DNA from: Saccharibacillus sacchari DSM 19268
GTDB taxonomy: Bacteria > Bacillota > Bacilli > Paenibacillales > Paenibacillaceae
DNA length: 64,000 nt
Assembly (NCBI RefSeq): GCF_000585395.1
Contig: NZ_KK073875.1
Span: 5,949,631-6,013,630 of the forward strand
Direction: 5' to 3'
Shown here in pieces: positions 9,687-19,395 of the stretch; position 1 is the stretch's first letter, and every line of letters begins with the position of its first letter. Under the pieces are notes generated by a model. The model did not search any database and was not told the origin of the DNA. It was given only the letters and a program-made list of their open reading frames with translations. A program made the position numbers and the translations under genes.

Positions 9687-11420
9687 TTACTCCGCCGGAG
9701 TCCCCCATGTTTCCACGGTATCTTTGATCAGCTGCGTGTACAAAGCCTCCATCTCCGGAATGCCGGACCCGTTCAGATCGGTCAGCATTTGATCGTAAAT
9801 AGCGTCGAATTGCTCCGGCGTCGCCACGATTGCGGCCGGAATCGCTTTGCGCACGATATCCTGCGATTTTTGGAACGGAACCGTGAAGTCCGGCGAACTA
9901 GGTGCCGGCAGGTTGTACGCCGCTCCCCAGGCTTTGACCGGGAAATCTTCTTTGCCCGGGAACAGGTCTTTCCAAGTGGTCGCGTCGTAAGCCGCGAGCG
10001 CTTTTTTCTCGGGTTCGCTGTAGCTGTTGGTGATTTGTTCCGGATAGTTCGTGGTGTAATAGTTGTCGGTCGAGTCTTTTACCCCGTCGCCGTAACGAAC
10101 CGTGAATGGCGTGTACAGCCCGATGCCGGTTTGTTTTTGGAATGCGGAGTTGTCGTTGATCTTCTGATCCAGCACGTCTGCCGGAATGACCCGTTTGCCG
10201 TCTTCGACGTTGTAATGCTTGCCTTCGATGCCCCAGTTCACGAGCAGCTGCCCTTCGTCGGATGCCATCCAGTCCAGGAACTTGATCGCGCGGATCTGTT
10301 TTTCTTCGCTCATGGTCGTCGAGAAGGACAAGCCGTAGCCGGAAGCGTTGCCGATATCGACGAAGGAATGGTCTTGATATTCTTCCGTCAGCGTAACCGG
10401 GAAATGGCCGTACAGCTTATCGTACTTGCCTGCGGCTTTCAAAGAGTTCTCGGCTTCTTGGAAGTCCCAATCCTGGTCGATCAGGCCGAGTACGCGTCCG
10501 CTGGAGATTTTAGCCAAGTACTGGTCGTTTTTCTGCGTGAACGCTTCGGGATCGATCAAGCCTTCGTTATACATATGGTTCAGCCAACGGAAGTATTCTT
10601 TTTCAGCCGGACGTTTGTAATGCAGCTGCGCTTCGTACGTGTCCGGATCGATATAAAACTCGCCGTCGTCGGGAGCGCCAGTCGCCAAGAAAGCCGGGTT
10701 GGTGACGGTGATCATAATTTTCCAATCATCTGCGTTCAGCGTAAGCGGAATGGTCGGCTGACCGTCGATCGTCGGGTGCTTGGCGTAATATTCTTTTAAA
10801 ACCTTTTCGAAGTCTTCGACGGTGCGAATCTCCGGGTAGCCCAATTCTTCAAGCACGGCAAGCTGCACTTCAAAGCCGCCTCCGGCTTCGAAAGCGGTAT
10901 TATCGACAGCGGTGTTGGTCGGGATCGTGTATATGGAAGGATCGTCTTTGCTGTACTTGAGACGATTCATGTAAGGACCGTACAGCTTTTTGATATTCGG
11001 GGCATACTGCTCGATCAGATCGGTCAGGTCCACCAGCGCGCCGGCTTCCACCAGTTTGCTCGTTTCGCCTTTGGGATACAAGAGTTCGGGATATTCGCCG
11101 GAAGCGATCATCAGGGCAATTTTTTGTTGGTCGGTTCCGCTGACAGCGAATTCGCCTTCGATCGTGACGCCGGTTTTCTCCGTGATGACTTTGCCGGTCT
11201 CGTCCTGCATGCGCGCCCAGTTCGGACTGGCGTCGCCGCCGAAGAAGCTGAACGTGACAGGCGAGGTGTCGTCGCCGCCGGAGTCGCTTTTTGCCGGAGT
11301 CGTTTGCGCCGCCTGATCAGCAGAATTCGTCGTCGTTCCTCCGCCGCCCGAACATCCTGCCGCCGCAACCGATACTGCCGTCAACAACATTGCCGTTTTC
11401 CACTTTTTACTCGTTTCCAT
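9687..11420 (-). CDS. Extracellular solute-binding lipoprotein 1 (LplA-type)
   Basis: This 577-residue protein is a substrate-binding lipoprotein of a carbohydrate ABC importer. The start at 11420 is chosen because AAGGGTGGG lies just upstream and the signal peptide METSKKWKTAMLLTAVSVAAAGC with its lipobox follows directly; a longer frame starts at 11456. Sequence features shared with its four neighbours include FFGGDASPNW after the linker, KGETSKLVEAGALVDLTDLI, NADDWKIMITVTNPA and QKSQDIVRKAIPAAIVA. It is the last of five paralogues, has its own upstream cre-like sites and terminator, and must use the permeases at 19.4-21.4 kb or others elsewhere. Its ligand is unknown. Confidence 0.9.
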   Translation of the reverse strand: METSKKWKTAMLLTAVSVAAAGCSGGGGTTTNSADQAAQTTPAKSDSGGDDTSPVTFSFFGGDASPNWARMQDETGKVITEKTGVTIEGEFAVSGTDQQKIALMIASGEYPELLYPKGETSKLVEAGALVDLTDLIEQYAPNIKKLYGPYMNRLKYSKDDPSIYTIPTNTAVDNTAFEAGGGFEVQLAVLEELGYPEIRTVEDFEKVLKEYYAKHPTIDGQPTIPLTLNADDWKIMITVTNPAFLATGAPDDGEFYIDPDTYEAQLHYKRPAEKEYFRWLNHMYNEGLIDPEAFTQKNDQYLAKISSGRVLGLIDQDWDFQEAENSLKAAGKYDKLYGHFPVTLTEEYQDHSFVDIGNASGYGLSFSTTMSEEKQIRAIKFLDWMASDEGQLLVNWGIEGKHYNVEDGKRVIPADVLDQKINDNSAFQKQTGIGLYTPFTVRYGDGVKDSTDNYYTTNYPEQITNSYSEPEKKALAAYDATTWKDLFPGKEDFPVKAWGAAYNLPAPSSPDFTVPFQKSQDIVRKAIPAAIVATPEQFDAIYDQMLTDLNGSGIPEMEALYTQLIKDTVETWGTPAE

Positions 11421-11459
11421 CTTATCCCACCCTTCTTTGAATGGCCTTGCCCCCATATA

Positions 11460-11473
11460 TTTAAGCGCTTACA
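11460..11473. promoter_or_regulatory. cre-like operator upstream of binding-protein gene 1
   Basis: On the minus strand the site reads TGTAAGCGCTTAAA, close to the CcpA cre consensus, about 40 bp before the start codon. Confidence 0.55.
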
Positions 11474-11526
11474 TTTTTGTTCAAGCCGAAACGGCTCTTG
11501 TTTATTATAGCTTACTTATCGCATTT

Positions 11527-11540
11527 TTAAAACGCTTACA
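11527..11540. promoter_or_regulatory. Second cre-like operator upstream of binding-protein gene 1
   Basis: On the minus strand it reads TGTAAGCGTTTTAA, 54 bp further upstream than the first. Confidence 0.5.
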
Positions 11541-11564
11541 TTTTAACAAAAATAAATTTTTTTT

Positions 11565-11598
11565 CGAAAAAGACCTTTATCCGAGAAGGATAAAGGTC
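11565..11598 (-). terminator. Terminator after binding-protein gene 2
   Basis: An 11-bp perfect stem (GACCTTTATCC/GGATAAAGGTC) with a 5-base loop is followed by a T run on the minus strand. Confidence 0.85.
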
Positions 11599-11630
11599 CG
11601 GATTCCGAACACCATCAACATTCCGTTCGT

Positions 11631-13358
11631 TTACTTGCCGGTTCCCCATGTTTCTACCGTATCTTTGACCACTTGCGTGTACAAAGCTTCCATCTCCGGA
11701 ATGCCGTTGCCTTCCAAATCGGTCAGCATTTGATCGTAGATCGCGTCGAATTGCTCCGGTGTTGCCACGATCGCGGCTGGAATAGCTTTACGTACGATAT
11801 CCTGAGATTTTTGGAAAGGTACCGTGTAATCGGAACCGCCCGGTCCGGGCAGGTTGTACGCGGCGCCCCAAGCTTTAACCGGGAATTCGTCTTTGCCCGG
11901 GAACAGGTCTTTCCATGTCGTTGCATCGTAGGCCGCCAGCGCTTTCTTCATCGGTTCGCTGTAGTTCGCCGTGATTTGCTCCGGATAGTTCGTGGTGTAG
12001 TAGTTGTCCGTCTCATCCTTCACGCCGTCGCCGTAACGAACGGATACCGCGTTGTACAAACCGATTCCGGACTCTTTGGTGAAAGCGGCATTGTCGTTCG
12101 TCTTGCGATCCTGCACGTCGGCCGGAATCACGCGCTTGCCGTCTTCGATATTGTAATGCTCGCCTTCGATGCCCCAGTTGTTGAGGATTTGCGCTTCGTC
12201 GGAAGCCATCCAATCCAGGAACTCAATCGCGCGGATCTGCTCTTCCTCGCTCAGCGCCGTCGTGAGACTGACACCCCATCCGGAGCCGTTACCGATATCG
12301 ACGAAAGAGTTGTCTTTGTATTCTTCGGTCAGCGTAACCGGGAAATGGCCGTACGTACGCTCATGCTTGCCGGCGCTTTTCAGGGAGTTCTCGGCTTCTT
12401 GATAGTCCCAGTTCTGATCGATCAGACCGAGCACGCGGCCGCTGGCGATCTTGGCCAAGTATTGATCGTTTTTTTGCGTAAAAGACTCTTTATCCAACAG
12501 GCCCGTATTGTACATATGGTTCAGCCAGCGGAAGTATTCTTTTTCCTCGGGACGCTTGTAGTGCAGCTTGGCTTCGTAGGTTTCCGGATCGATGTAGAAC
12601 TCTCCGTCGTCAGGCGCTCCGGTTGCCAAAAAGGCCGGGTTGGTGACGGTAATCATAATCTTCCAATCGTCGGCATTCAGCGTGAGCGGAATAGTCGGCT
12701 GACCGTCGATCGTCGGGTTCTTTTCGTAATAGTCGCGCAGCACCTTCTCGTAATCTTCGACCGTACGAATTTCCGGGTAGCCCAGTTCTTCCAAAACGGC
12801 AAGCTGAACTTCGAACCCGCCGCCTGCATCGAACGGGGTATGATCGACGGTTGTGTTGGTCGGAATCGTATAGATGGACTGATCATCTTTGCTGTACTTC
12901 ATCCGATTCATGTAAGGACCGTAAATTTTCTTGATGTTAGGCGCATGCTTGTCGATCAGATCGGTAAGGTCGACCAGTGCTCCGGCTTCGACCAATTTGC
13001 TTGTTTCGCCTTTTGGAAAAATGATTTGCGGATATTCGCCGGATGCGATCATGAGGGCGACTTTCTGCTGATCGGTGCCGCTTACCGCAAACTCCGCAGT
13101 CAAGGATACGCCCGTTTTCTCGGTAATCGCTTTGCCGACTTTGTCTTGCATCGTATTCCAGTTCGGGCTCGCATCACCGCCGAAGAAAGTGAACGTTACC
13201 GGCTCCGTGCTCGGTGCAGCCTCGGTCGTGCTTCCGGGTTCCGTATTCGCCGGTGCATTTGCATTGCTTGCCGTCTCGCCTCCGCCGCCGCATCCTGCCG
13301 CCACAACCAGCGTGCTCGTCATCAACAGAGCCGCCATTTTCTTCGTTTTCGCCTTCAT
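11631..13358 (-). CDS. Extracellular solute-binding lipoprotein 2 (LplA-type)
   Basis: This 575-residue lipoprotein has the signal MKAKTKKMAALLMTSTLVVAAGC with lipobox VAAGC, an acidic Ser/Thr linker, and the same binding-protein fold as its neighbours. By eye it is well over 80 percent identical to binding proteins 3 and 4 over the mature part. It has its own promoter region with two cre-like sites and its own terminator, so it can be expressed alone. No permease or ATPase gene is adjacent; the permeases lie 6 kb upstream. The near-identity to its neighbours suggests that it delivers to the same membrane complex but binds related ligands. Confidence 0.9.
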   Translation of the reverse strand: MKAKTKKMAALLMTSTLVVAAGCGGGGETASNANAPANTEPGSTTEAAPSTEPVTFTFFGGDASPNWNTMQDKVGKAITEKTGVSLTAEFAVSGTDQQKVALMIASGEYPQIIFPKGETSKLVEAGALVDLTDLIDKHAPNIKKIYGPYMNRMKYSKDDQSIYTIPTNTTVDHTPFDAGGGFEVQLAVLEELGYPEIRTVEDYEKVLRDYYEKNPTIDGQPTIPLTLNADDWKIMITVTNPAFLATGAPDDGEFYIDPETYEAKLHYKRPEEKEYFRWLNHMYNTGLLDKESFTQKNDQYLAKIASGRVLGLIDQNWDYQEAENSLKSAGKHERTYGHFPVTLTEEYKDNSFVDIGNGSGWGVSLTTALSEEEQIRAIEFLDWMASDEAQILNNWGIEGEHYNIEDGKRVIPADVQDRKTNDNAAFTKESGIGLYNAVSVRYGDGVKDETDNYYTTNYPEQITANYSEPMKKALAAYDATTWKDLFPGKDEFPVKAWGAAYNLPGPGGSDYTVPFQKSQDIVRKAIPAAIVATPEQFDAIYDQMLTDLEGNGIPEMEALYTQVVKDTVETWGTGK

Positions 13359-13389
13359 GAATCTTCATCCCCCTCTAAGAACTCTTTTT

Positions 13390-13403
13390 TTAAACCGCTT
13401 ACA
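13390..13403. promoter_or_regulatory. cre-like operator upstream of binding-protein gene 2
   Basis: On the minus strand it reads TGTAAGCGGTTTAA, about 32 bp before the start codon. Confidence 0.55.
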
Positions 13404-13436
13404 TTCTTTCTCTAAAAAAATTTCTTCATTTAATAA

Positions 13437-13450
13437 AGTATGCGCTTACA
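13437..13450. promoter_or_regulatory. Second cre-like operator upstream of binding-protein gene 2
   Basis: On the minus strand it reads TGTAAGCGCATACT, 47 bp upstream of the first site. Confidence 0.45.
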
Positions 13451-13576
13451 GTTAAAAATATAAGATGCGTACCTACTGTTGTCAACGGATTCGACGCAGA
13501 TTTACGCCTGAAGAAAAAGAACTCTTCGCAGGATTCTTTTCCTTATGAATTCAGCATCCGGTTTCGATAGATACGC

Positions 13577-13611
13577 AAAAAAAGAGCCTTCATCCCTAAG
13601 GGAGAAGGCTG
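13577..13611 (-). terminator. Terminator after binding-protein gene 3
   Basis: AGCCTTC and GAAGGCT form a stem with an inner TCCC/GGGA pair, followed on the minus strand by a T run. Confidence 0.8.
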
Positions 13612-13646
13612 CTTTTTTTTAACGATATGACACAAATCAAGCGATA

Positions 13647-15380
13647 TTATTCAGCGTTCCAAGCTTCTACCGTATCTTTGATCAGTTGCGTATACGTAGC
13701 TTCCATCTCCGGAATGCCGCTGCCTTCGAGATCCGTCAGCATTTGATCGTAGATGCCGTCGAACTGTTCAGGCGTTGCCACGATTGCCGCCGGGATCGCT
13801 TTACGCACGATATCTTGCGACTTTTGGAAAGCAACCGTGTAGTCCGAACCGCTTGGAGCCGGCAGGTTGTACGCTGCGCCCCATGCTTTTACAGGGAAAT
13901 CTTCTTTGCCCGGGAACAGGTCTTTCCAAGTTGTAGCATCATAAGCAGCCAGCGCTTTTTTCATCTCATCGCTGTAGTTTGCCGTGATTTGCTCAGGGTA
14001 GTTCGTTGTGTAGTAGTTGTCGGTCGAGTCTTTTACGCCGTCGCCGTAACGCACGGACAGCGGAGCGTACAGGCCGATGCCGGATTCTTTCGTGAAGGCT
14101 GCATTGTCGTTTGTTTTGCGGTCCTGCACGTCAGCCGGAATCGTGCGTTTGCCGTCCTCCAGCGTGTAGTGCTCGCCTTCAATACCCCAGTTGTTGAGGA
14201 TTTGCGCTTCGTCGGAAGCCATCCAGTCGATGAACTGAATCGCGCGGATTTGCTCTTCTTCGCTCAGCGCCGTTGTCAGACCTACGCCATAACCGGAGCC
14301 GTTACCGATGTCGACGAAAGAATGATCTTCGTACTCTTCAGTCAACGTAACCGGGAAGTGACCGTAAGTGCGCTCGTGCTTGCCTGCGCCTTTGAGGGAG
14401 TTCTCGGCTTCTTGATAGTTCCAGTTTTGGTCGATCAGTCCGAGTACGCGGCCGCTTGCGATCTTGGCCAGGTATTGGTCGTTCTTTTGCGTAAAGGATT
14501 CTTTGTCCAGCAGGCCCGTGTTGTACATATGGTTCAGCCAACGGAAGTATTCTTTTTCTTCTGGGCGTTTGTAGTGCAGTTTCGCTTCATAGGTTTCCGG
14601 ATTGATGTAGTATTCGCCGTCATCCGGTCCGCCTGTCGCATATACGGCCGGGTTTGTTACGGTGATCATGATCTTCCAGTCGTCCGCGTTCAATGTCAAC
14701 GGAATCGTAGGTTGTCCGTCGATCGTCGGGTTTTTCGCATAGTAATCTTTCAGCGCTTTTTCGAAGTCTTCAACGGTCCGGATTTCAGGATAGCCGAGTT
14801 CTTCCAACACCGCGAGTTGCACTTCGAAACCGCCGCCCGCGTCGAACGATGTTTGGTCGACCATCGCGTTTGTAGGAATCGTGTAGATCGAAGGATCTTC
14901 TTTGCTGAATTTCAGGCGGTTCATGTACGGACCGTAGATCTTCTTGATGTTCGGCGCATACTTGTCGATCAGATCGGTCAAGTCTACCATAGCACCTGCA
15001 TCAACCAGCTTGCTGGTCTCGCCTTTAGGGAAAATGATTTGCGGGTACTCGCCGGAAGCGATCATCAGTGCGATTTTTTGCTGGTCGGTGCCGCTGACCG
15101 CGAATTCGGCTTTCAACGATACGCCGGTTTTTTCCGTGATGACTTTGCCTACCGCGTCCTGCATGCCGGTCCAGTTCGGGCTGGCATCGCCGCCGAAGAA
15201 CGAAAATTCTACCGGTTCCGTGCTAGGCGTTGCGTCAGTTGCTGCCGTTTCCGTTTTGGTACCTGAATCCGTGCTTGCAGGCGTCTGGGTCGCGGTTTCG
15301 CCACCGCCGCCGCATCCTGCCGTCACTACAGCCAAAGCACTCAACAAAGCTACCGCTTTCAACCCTTTTTTCTGTACCAT
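13647..15380 (-). CDS. Extracellular solute-binding lipoprotein 3 (LplA-type)
   Basis: This 577-residue lipoprotein starts at the ATG at 15380, which has AAGGGGTG just upstream; an in-frame ATG at 15413 lacks a site. The signal MVQKKGLKAVALLSALAVVTAGC differs from those of binding proteins 2 and 4, while the mature part is almost the same, so signal and body have diverged at different rates. The gene follows binding-protein gene 4 by only 69 bases without a terminator, so the two probably share a transcript. A tract of about 240 bp (13978-14225) is nearly identical in DNA to the matching part of gene 4. Confidence 0.9.
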   Translation of the reverse strand: MVQKKGLKAVALLSALAVVTAGCGGGGETATQTPASTDSGTKTETAATDATPSTEPVEFSFFGGDASPNWTGMQDAVGKVITEKTGVSLKAEFAVSGTDQQKIALMIASGEYPQIIFPKGETSKLVDAGAMVDLTDLIDKYAPNIKKIYGPYMNRLKFSKEDPSIYTIPTNAMVDQTSFDAGGGFEVQLAVLEELGYPEIRTVEDFEKALKDYYAKNPTIDGQPTIPLTLNADDWKIMITVTNPAVYATGGPDDGEYYINPETYEAKLHYKRPEEKEYFRWLNHMYNTGLLDKESFTQKNDQYLAKIASGRVLGLIDQNWNYQEAENSLKGAGKHERTYGHFPVTLTEEYEDHSFVDIGNGSGYGVGLTTALSEEEQIRAIQFIDWMASDEAQILNNWGIEGEHYTLEDGKRTIPADVQDRKTNDNAAFTKESGIGLYAPLSVRYGDGVKDSTDNYYTTNYPEQITANYSDEMKKALAAYDATTWKDLFPGKEDFPVKAWGAAYNLPAPSGSDYTVAFQKSQDIVRKAIPAAIVATPEQFDGIYDQMLTDLEGSGIPEMEATYTQLIKDTVEAWNAE

Positions 15381-15449
15381 CACTTGCACCCCTTTGAGTT
15401 TGAAATTGTGCAATCATTTATTTTTGATGAAGCTATTGATGCCTGATGA

Positions 15450-17180
15450 TTACTGCGCGGTGTCGCTTCCCCACAATTCGACGGTATCTTTGATCATTTG
15501 CGTGTATAAGGCTTCCATTTCGGGAATTCCGCTTCCGTCGAGATCCGTGATCATCTGATCGTAAATGCCGTCGAATTGTTCAGGCGTTGCTACGATCGCG
15601 GCCGGGATTGCTTTGCGCACGATATCTTGCGACTTTTGGAACGGCACTGTGAAATCCGGAGTGCTCGGAGACGGCAGGTTGTACGCTGCGCCCCATTTTT
15701 TAACCGGGAATTCGTCTTTGGCCGGGAACAGGTCTTTCCAAGTCGTAGCGTCATAAGCAGCCAGCGCTTTTTTCATCGGCTCGCTGTAATTTGCCGTGAT
15801 TTGCTCAGGGTAGTTCGTTGTGTAGTAGTTGTCGGTCGAGTCTTTTACGCCGTCGCCGTAACGCACGGACAGCGGAGCGTACAGGCCGATGCCGGATTCT
15901 TTCGTGAAGGCTGCATTGTCGTTCGTTTTGCGGTCTTGCACGTCAGCCGGGATCGTGCGTTTGCCGTCCTCCAGCGTGTAGTGTTCGCCTTCAATACCCC
16001 AGTTGTTGAGGATTTGCGCTTCGTCGGAAGCCATCCAATCCAAGAATTGAATCGCGCGGACCTGCTCTTCTTCGCTGAGAGCCGTCGTCAAACCGACGCC
16101 GTAACCGGAACCGTTGCCGATATCGGTAAACGAAGGGTCTTTATACTCTTCCGTGAGCGTAACAGGGAAATGGCCGTAAGTCCGCTCGTACTTGCCTGCG
16201 CTTTTCAGGGAGTTTTCGGCTTCGCCGTATCCCCAGCTTTGATCGATCAGACCGAGTACGCGTCCGCTTGCGATTTTGGCTTTGTATTGGTCGTCTTTTT
16301 GCGTGAAGGATTCTTTATCCAACAGGCCTGTGTTGTACATATGGTTCAGCCAGCGGAAGTATTCCTTTTCCTCGGGACGCTTGTAGTGCAGCTTGGCTTC
16401 GTAGGTCTCGGGATCGATATAGAATTCGCCGTCGTCGCCCCCGCCAGTCGTGAACACGGCCGGATTGGTAACGGTAATCATGATTTTCCAGTCGTCGGCG
16501 TTCAGCGTCAGAGGAATGGTAGGCTGGCCGTCGATCGTCGGGTGTTTCGCATAATATTCTTTCAGCACGTTTTCGAAATCTTCGACCGTACGAATTTCCG
16601 GGTAGCCGAGTTCTTCCAACACCGCGAGCTGCACTTCGAAACCGCCGCCTGCATCGAATGCCGTGTTGTCGACCATCGTATTCGTCGGAATCGTGTAGAT
16701 CGAAGGATCTTCTTTGCTGAATTTCAAACGGTTCATGTATGGACCGTAGATTTTCTTGATGTTCGGCGCATGCTTGTCGATCAGGTCGGTCAAGTCCACC
16801 ATGGCACCCGCACTGACCAACTTGCTGGTTTCGCCTTTAGGGAAGATAATTTGAGGATATTCGCCGGAAGCGATCATGAGCGCGACTTTTTGTTGGTCGG
16901 TACCGCTAACCGCGAATTCGGCCTTCAACGAAACGCCTGTTTTTTCGGTAATCTTTTTGCCCACGGCATCCTGCATGCCGGTCCAGTTCGGACTGGCGTC
17001 GCCGCCGAAGAACGAGAATTCTACCGGTTCCGTGCTTGGTGCTGCATCAGCCGCCGTTGTACCTTTATCGTTGCTTGCAGGCGTAGTCGTTGCCGTCTCA
17101 GTGCCGCCACCGCACCCTGCTGCTACAACAAGCGTACTTGTCATGAGCAGAGCCGCTATTTTTTTTGTATTCCCTTTCAT
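15450..17180 (-). CDS. Extracellular solute-binding lipoprotein 4 (LplA-type)
   Basis: This 576-residue lipoprotein starts at 17180, just after AAGGGGGATG; a longer frame begins at 17231. Its signal peptide MKGNTKKIAALLMTSTLVVAAGC is close to that of binding protein 2, and the mature sequence is near-identical to 2 and 3. Small differences, such as QKDDQYKAKI in place of QKNDQYLAKI and a GGGDDG loop, may change the ligand pocket, but this is not testable by eye. It is the first gene of a probable two-gene transcript with binding protein 3, behind a long upstream region with several cre-like sites. Confidence 0.9.
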   Translation of the reverse strand: MKGNTKKIAALLMTSTLVVAAGCGGGTETATTTPASNDKGTTAADAAPSTEPVEFSFFGGDASPNWTGMQDAVGKKITEKTGVSLKAEFAVSGTDQQKVALMIASGEYPQIIFPKGETSKLVSAGAMVDLTDLIDKHAPNIKKIYGPYMNRLKFSKEDPSIYTIPTNTMVDNTAFDAGGGFEVQLAVLEELGYPEIRTVEDFENVLKEYYAKHPTIDGQPTIPLTLNADDWKIMITVTNPAVFTTGGGDDGEFYIDPETYEAKLHYKRPEEKEYFRWLNHMYNTGLLDKESFTQKDDQYKAKIASGRVLGLIDQSWGYGEAENSLKSAGKYERTYGHFPVTLTEEYKDPSFTDIGNGSGYGVGLTTALSEEEQVRAIQFLDWMASDEAQILNNWGIEGEHYTLEDGKRTIPADVQDRKTNDNAAFTKESGIGLYAPLSVRYGDGVKDSTDNYYTTNYPEQITANYSEPMKKALAAYDATTWKDLFPAKDEFPVKKWGAAYNLPSPSTPDFTVPFQKSQDIVRKAIPAAIVATPEQFDGIYDQMITDLDGSGIPEMEALYTQMIKDTVELWGSDTAQ

Positions 17181-17313
17181 AAATCTACATCCCCCTTTAG
17201 GACGGATTTTATATATGTGTATAACAGGCAATGCCTATTTATACCGATGTAAGTCGACATTCAGATGCTTCCGTTGACATTCTGAGTGCCTCAGTTCTTG
17301 TGTTACTTGTCAT

Positions 17314-17327
17314 ATAAAGCGTTTACA
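17314..17327. promoter_or_regulatory. cre-like operator upstream of binding-protein gene 4
   Basis: On the minus strand it reads TGTAAACGCTTTAT. Confidence 0.5.
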
Positions 17328-17443
17328 TTATTAATAAATAATTTAGCTTCGCTCGGCTGCTTTTTTAACCCGTTTTTATTAGTTAGGGAAATGAAATAAA
17401 AAGCGTTTTCGAACAAAGCTTGAATAATTGCTTCATTTAATAA

Positions 17444-17457
17444 TGTAAGTGCTTACA
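17444..17457. promoter_or_regulatory. cre-like operator, distal, upstream of binding-protein gene 4
   Basis: TGTAAGTGCTTACA is an almost perfect palindrome; the central CG of the consensus is changed on one side. Confidence 0.5.
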
Positions 17458-17513
17458 GTAAGAATATAATACTCCGAAAACGTTTTGTCAACACAAATGT
17501 TTATTCTTGTACG

Positions 17514-17551
17514 AAAAAGAAAAAGAACCCTTAAAAGGGTCCTTTTTCTTT
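17514..17551. terminator. Terminator after binding-protein gene 5
   Basis: AAAAAGAACCCTT and AAGGGTCCTTTTT pair with one mismatch, and A and T runs flank the stem on both sides. Confidence 0.8.
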
Positions 17552-17578
17552 AAATTCTATGTTGTTTCAGGCCGTTAA

Positions 17579-19276
17579 TTACTTGCCTGTTCCCCACAGT
17601 TCAACCGTATCTTTGATTTGCTGCGTGAAGATCTTTTCCATTTCCACGATGTCCGCGGAATTCAGTTCTTCGATCATGCCGTCGTAGATGCCGTCGAACT
17701 GTGCGGCCGGAGCCAGAATAGCTTCCGGAATGCGTTTACGCACGATGTCCTGCGATTTTTGGAAAGCTACCGTATAAGCAGAGTCGGTAGGTGCAGGCAG
17801 GTTGTACGCTGCGCCCCAAGCGCTTGTTCCCAGTTCGTCAGCCGCCGGGAACAGGTCTTTCCAAGTCGTCGCGCCGTATTCTTTCAGAGCGTCTTTTTCC
17901 GGTTGCGTATACGCGTTCTGGATCTGCTCAGGGAAGTTTGTCGTGTAGTAGTTGCCCGTCGCGTCTTGTACGCCGTCGCCGTAGTGAGGAGACATGGTGG
18001 TGTACATGCCGATCCCTGTTTCTTTCGTGAACGCGACGTTGTCATTCGTTTTGCGGTCTTGAATTTCTTGCGGAATAACGCGCTTGCCGTCTTCCACGTT
18101 GTAATGTTCGCCTTCGATGCCCCATTGTACCAGCACTTGACCTTCGTCGGATGCCAGCCAGTCGAGGAATTTGATTGCGCGAATTTGCTCGGCTTCGCTC
18201 AGATTGGTCGTGAGACCGATTCCGTAGCCGCCCGGGAAACCGACATCCATGAAGGAGTGGTCTTTGTATTCTTCGCTAAGGGTAACCGGGAAGTGACCGA
18301 AGATACGGTTTTGCGTGACCGGATCGCTCGAACCTTTGAGCGCGTTCTCCGCTTCGGAGTAATCCCACTCTTGGTTGATCGTTCCCAGAACGCGTCCGCT
18401 GGAAATCTTCGCCAGATATTGGTCGCTTTTTTGCGTGAAGGTTTCTTTATCAAGCAGACCTTCGTTGTACATTTTGTTCAACCAACGGAAGTATTCTTTC
18501 TCTTCCGGACGTTTGTAGTGCAGTTGGGATTCGTACGTTTCCGGGTTGATGTAGAATTCGCCGTTATCCGGCAGGCCCGTTGCTTGGAATGCAGGGTTCG
18601 TTACGCCGATCATGATTTTCCAGTCGTCAGCGTTCAGCGTCAATGGAATAGTCGGCTGTCCGTTGATGGTCGGGTTCTTGGCATAATATTCTTTGATGGC
18701 TTTCTCGTAATCGTCAAGCGTGCGAATTTCCGGATAGCCGAGTTCTTTCAGTACTTCCAGCTGCAATTCGAAACCGCCGCCTGCATCAAACGAAGTTTGG
18801 CCTACGCCTGTGTAAGTCGGAATGATATAGATGGACTGATCTTCTTTGCTGTATTTCAGACGGTTCATGTCGTCAGCGTACATTTTCTTGATGTTCGGAG
18901 CATAGTTTTCAATGAGGTCCGTCAAATCGACCAGCGCGCCCGCTTCGACGAGTTTGCTTGTGTCGCCTTTCGGCATGATCAGGTCCGGGTACTCGCCCGA
19001 AGCGACCATCAGGGATACTTTTTGCGTGTCGCCGCCGATTGCGTATTCGGCTGCCAGCGTCACTCCTGTTTTTTCGGTAATAGCTGCGCCTACTTTGTCT
19101 TTCATGCCTACCCAGTTGCTGTTCGAATCCGCGCTGAACATGCTGAATTCGATCGGACCCGATTCAACGTCCGCTGCTGCGGAGCTGCTATCGCCGGAAC
19201 CGCCGCCACATGCTGTCAGACCTACGATGGATGCCAGTGCAACCGGTGCTACCCATTTTGCTTTTTTGCTTACCAC
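17579..19276 (-). CDS. Extracellular solute-binding lipoprotein 5 (LplA-type)
   Basis: This 565-residue lipoprotein is the most diverged of the five adjacent paralogues and the one next to the permeases, so it is probably the original partner. The start is taken as GTG at 19276 because AAGGGAGG lies ten bases upstream; a longer frame from an ATG at 19336 has no site. The signal runs to lipobox GLTAC. It lacks the FFGGDASPNW motif of the others and has FSADSNSNW instead, but keeps NADDWKIMI and QKSQDIVRK. It lies 168 bp after the permease gene, across a strong hairpin. Confidence 0.9.
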   Translation of the reverse strand: MVSKKAKWVAPVALASIVGLTACGGGSGDSSSAAADVESGPIEFSMFSADSNSNWVGMKDKVGAAITEKTGVTLAAEYAIGGDTQKVSLMVASGEYPDLIMPKGDTSKLVEAGALVDLTDLIENYAPNIKKMYADDMNRLKYSKEDQSIYIIPTYTGVGQTSFDAGGGFELQLEVLKELGYPEIRTLDDYEKAIKEYYAKNPTINGQPTIPLTLNADDWKIMIGVTNPAFQATGLPDNGEFYINPETYESQLHYKRPEEKEYFRWLNKMYNEGLLDKETFTQKSDQYLAKISSGRVLGTINQEWDYSEAENALKGSSDPVTQNRIFGHFPVTLSEEYKDHSFMDVGFPGGYGIGLTTNLSEAEQIRAIKFLDWLASDEGQVLVQWGIEGEHYNVEDGKRVIPQEIQDRKTNDNVAFTKETGIGMYTTMSPHYGDGVQDATGNYYTTNFPEQIQNAYTQPEKDALKEYGATTWKDLFPAADELGTSAWGAAYNLPAPTDSAYTVAFQKSQDIVRKRIPEAILAPAAQFDGIYDGMIEELNSADIVEMEKIFTQQIKDTVELWGTGK

Positions 19277-19395
19277 TTTAAAAAAACCTCCCTTTTCAAT
19301 CACCCTGAAATATTCTTTTTTCTCTATATGGATCACTTCATCGAAATTCTCAAGAATAGGCTTATAGCGAATTTCGCAAAGCGCCCTTTGTATAT

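Larger units (their letters stand above)
17181..17578. other. Promoter region of binding-protein genes 4-3
   Basis: No gene is present. The stretch holds cre-like sites at 17314-17327 and 17444-17457, weaker AAAGCGTTTT and GAAAACGTTTT matches near 17400 and 17476, and the terminator of binding-protein gene 5. Confidence 0.6.
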
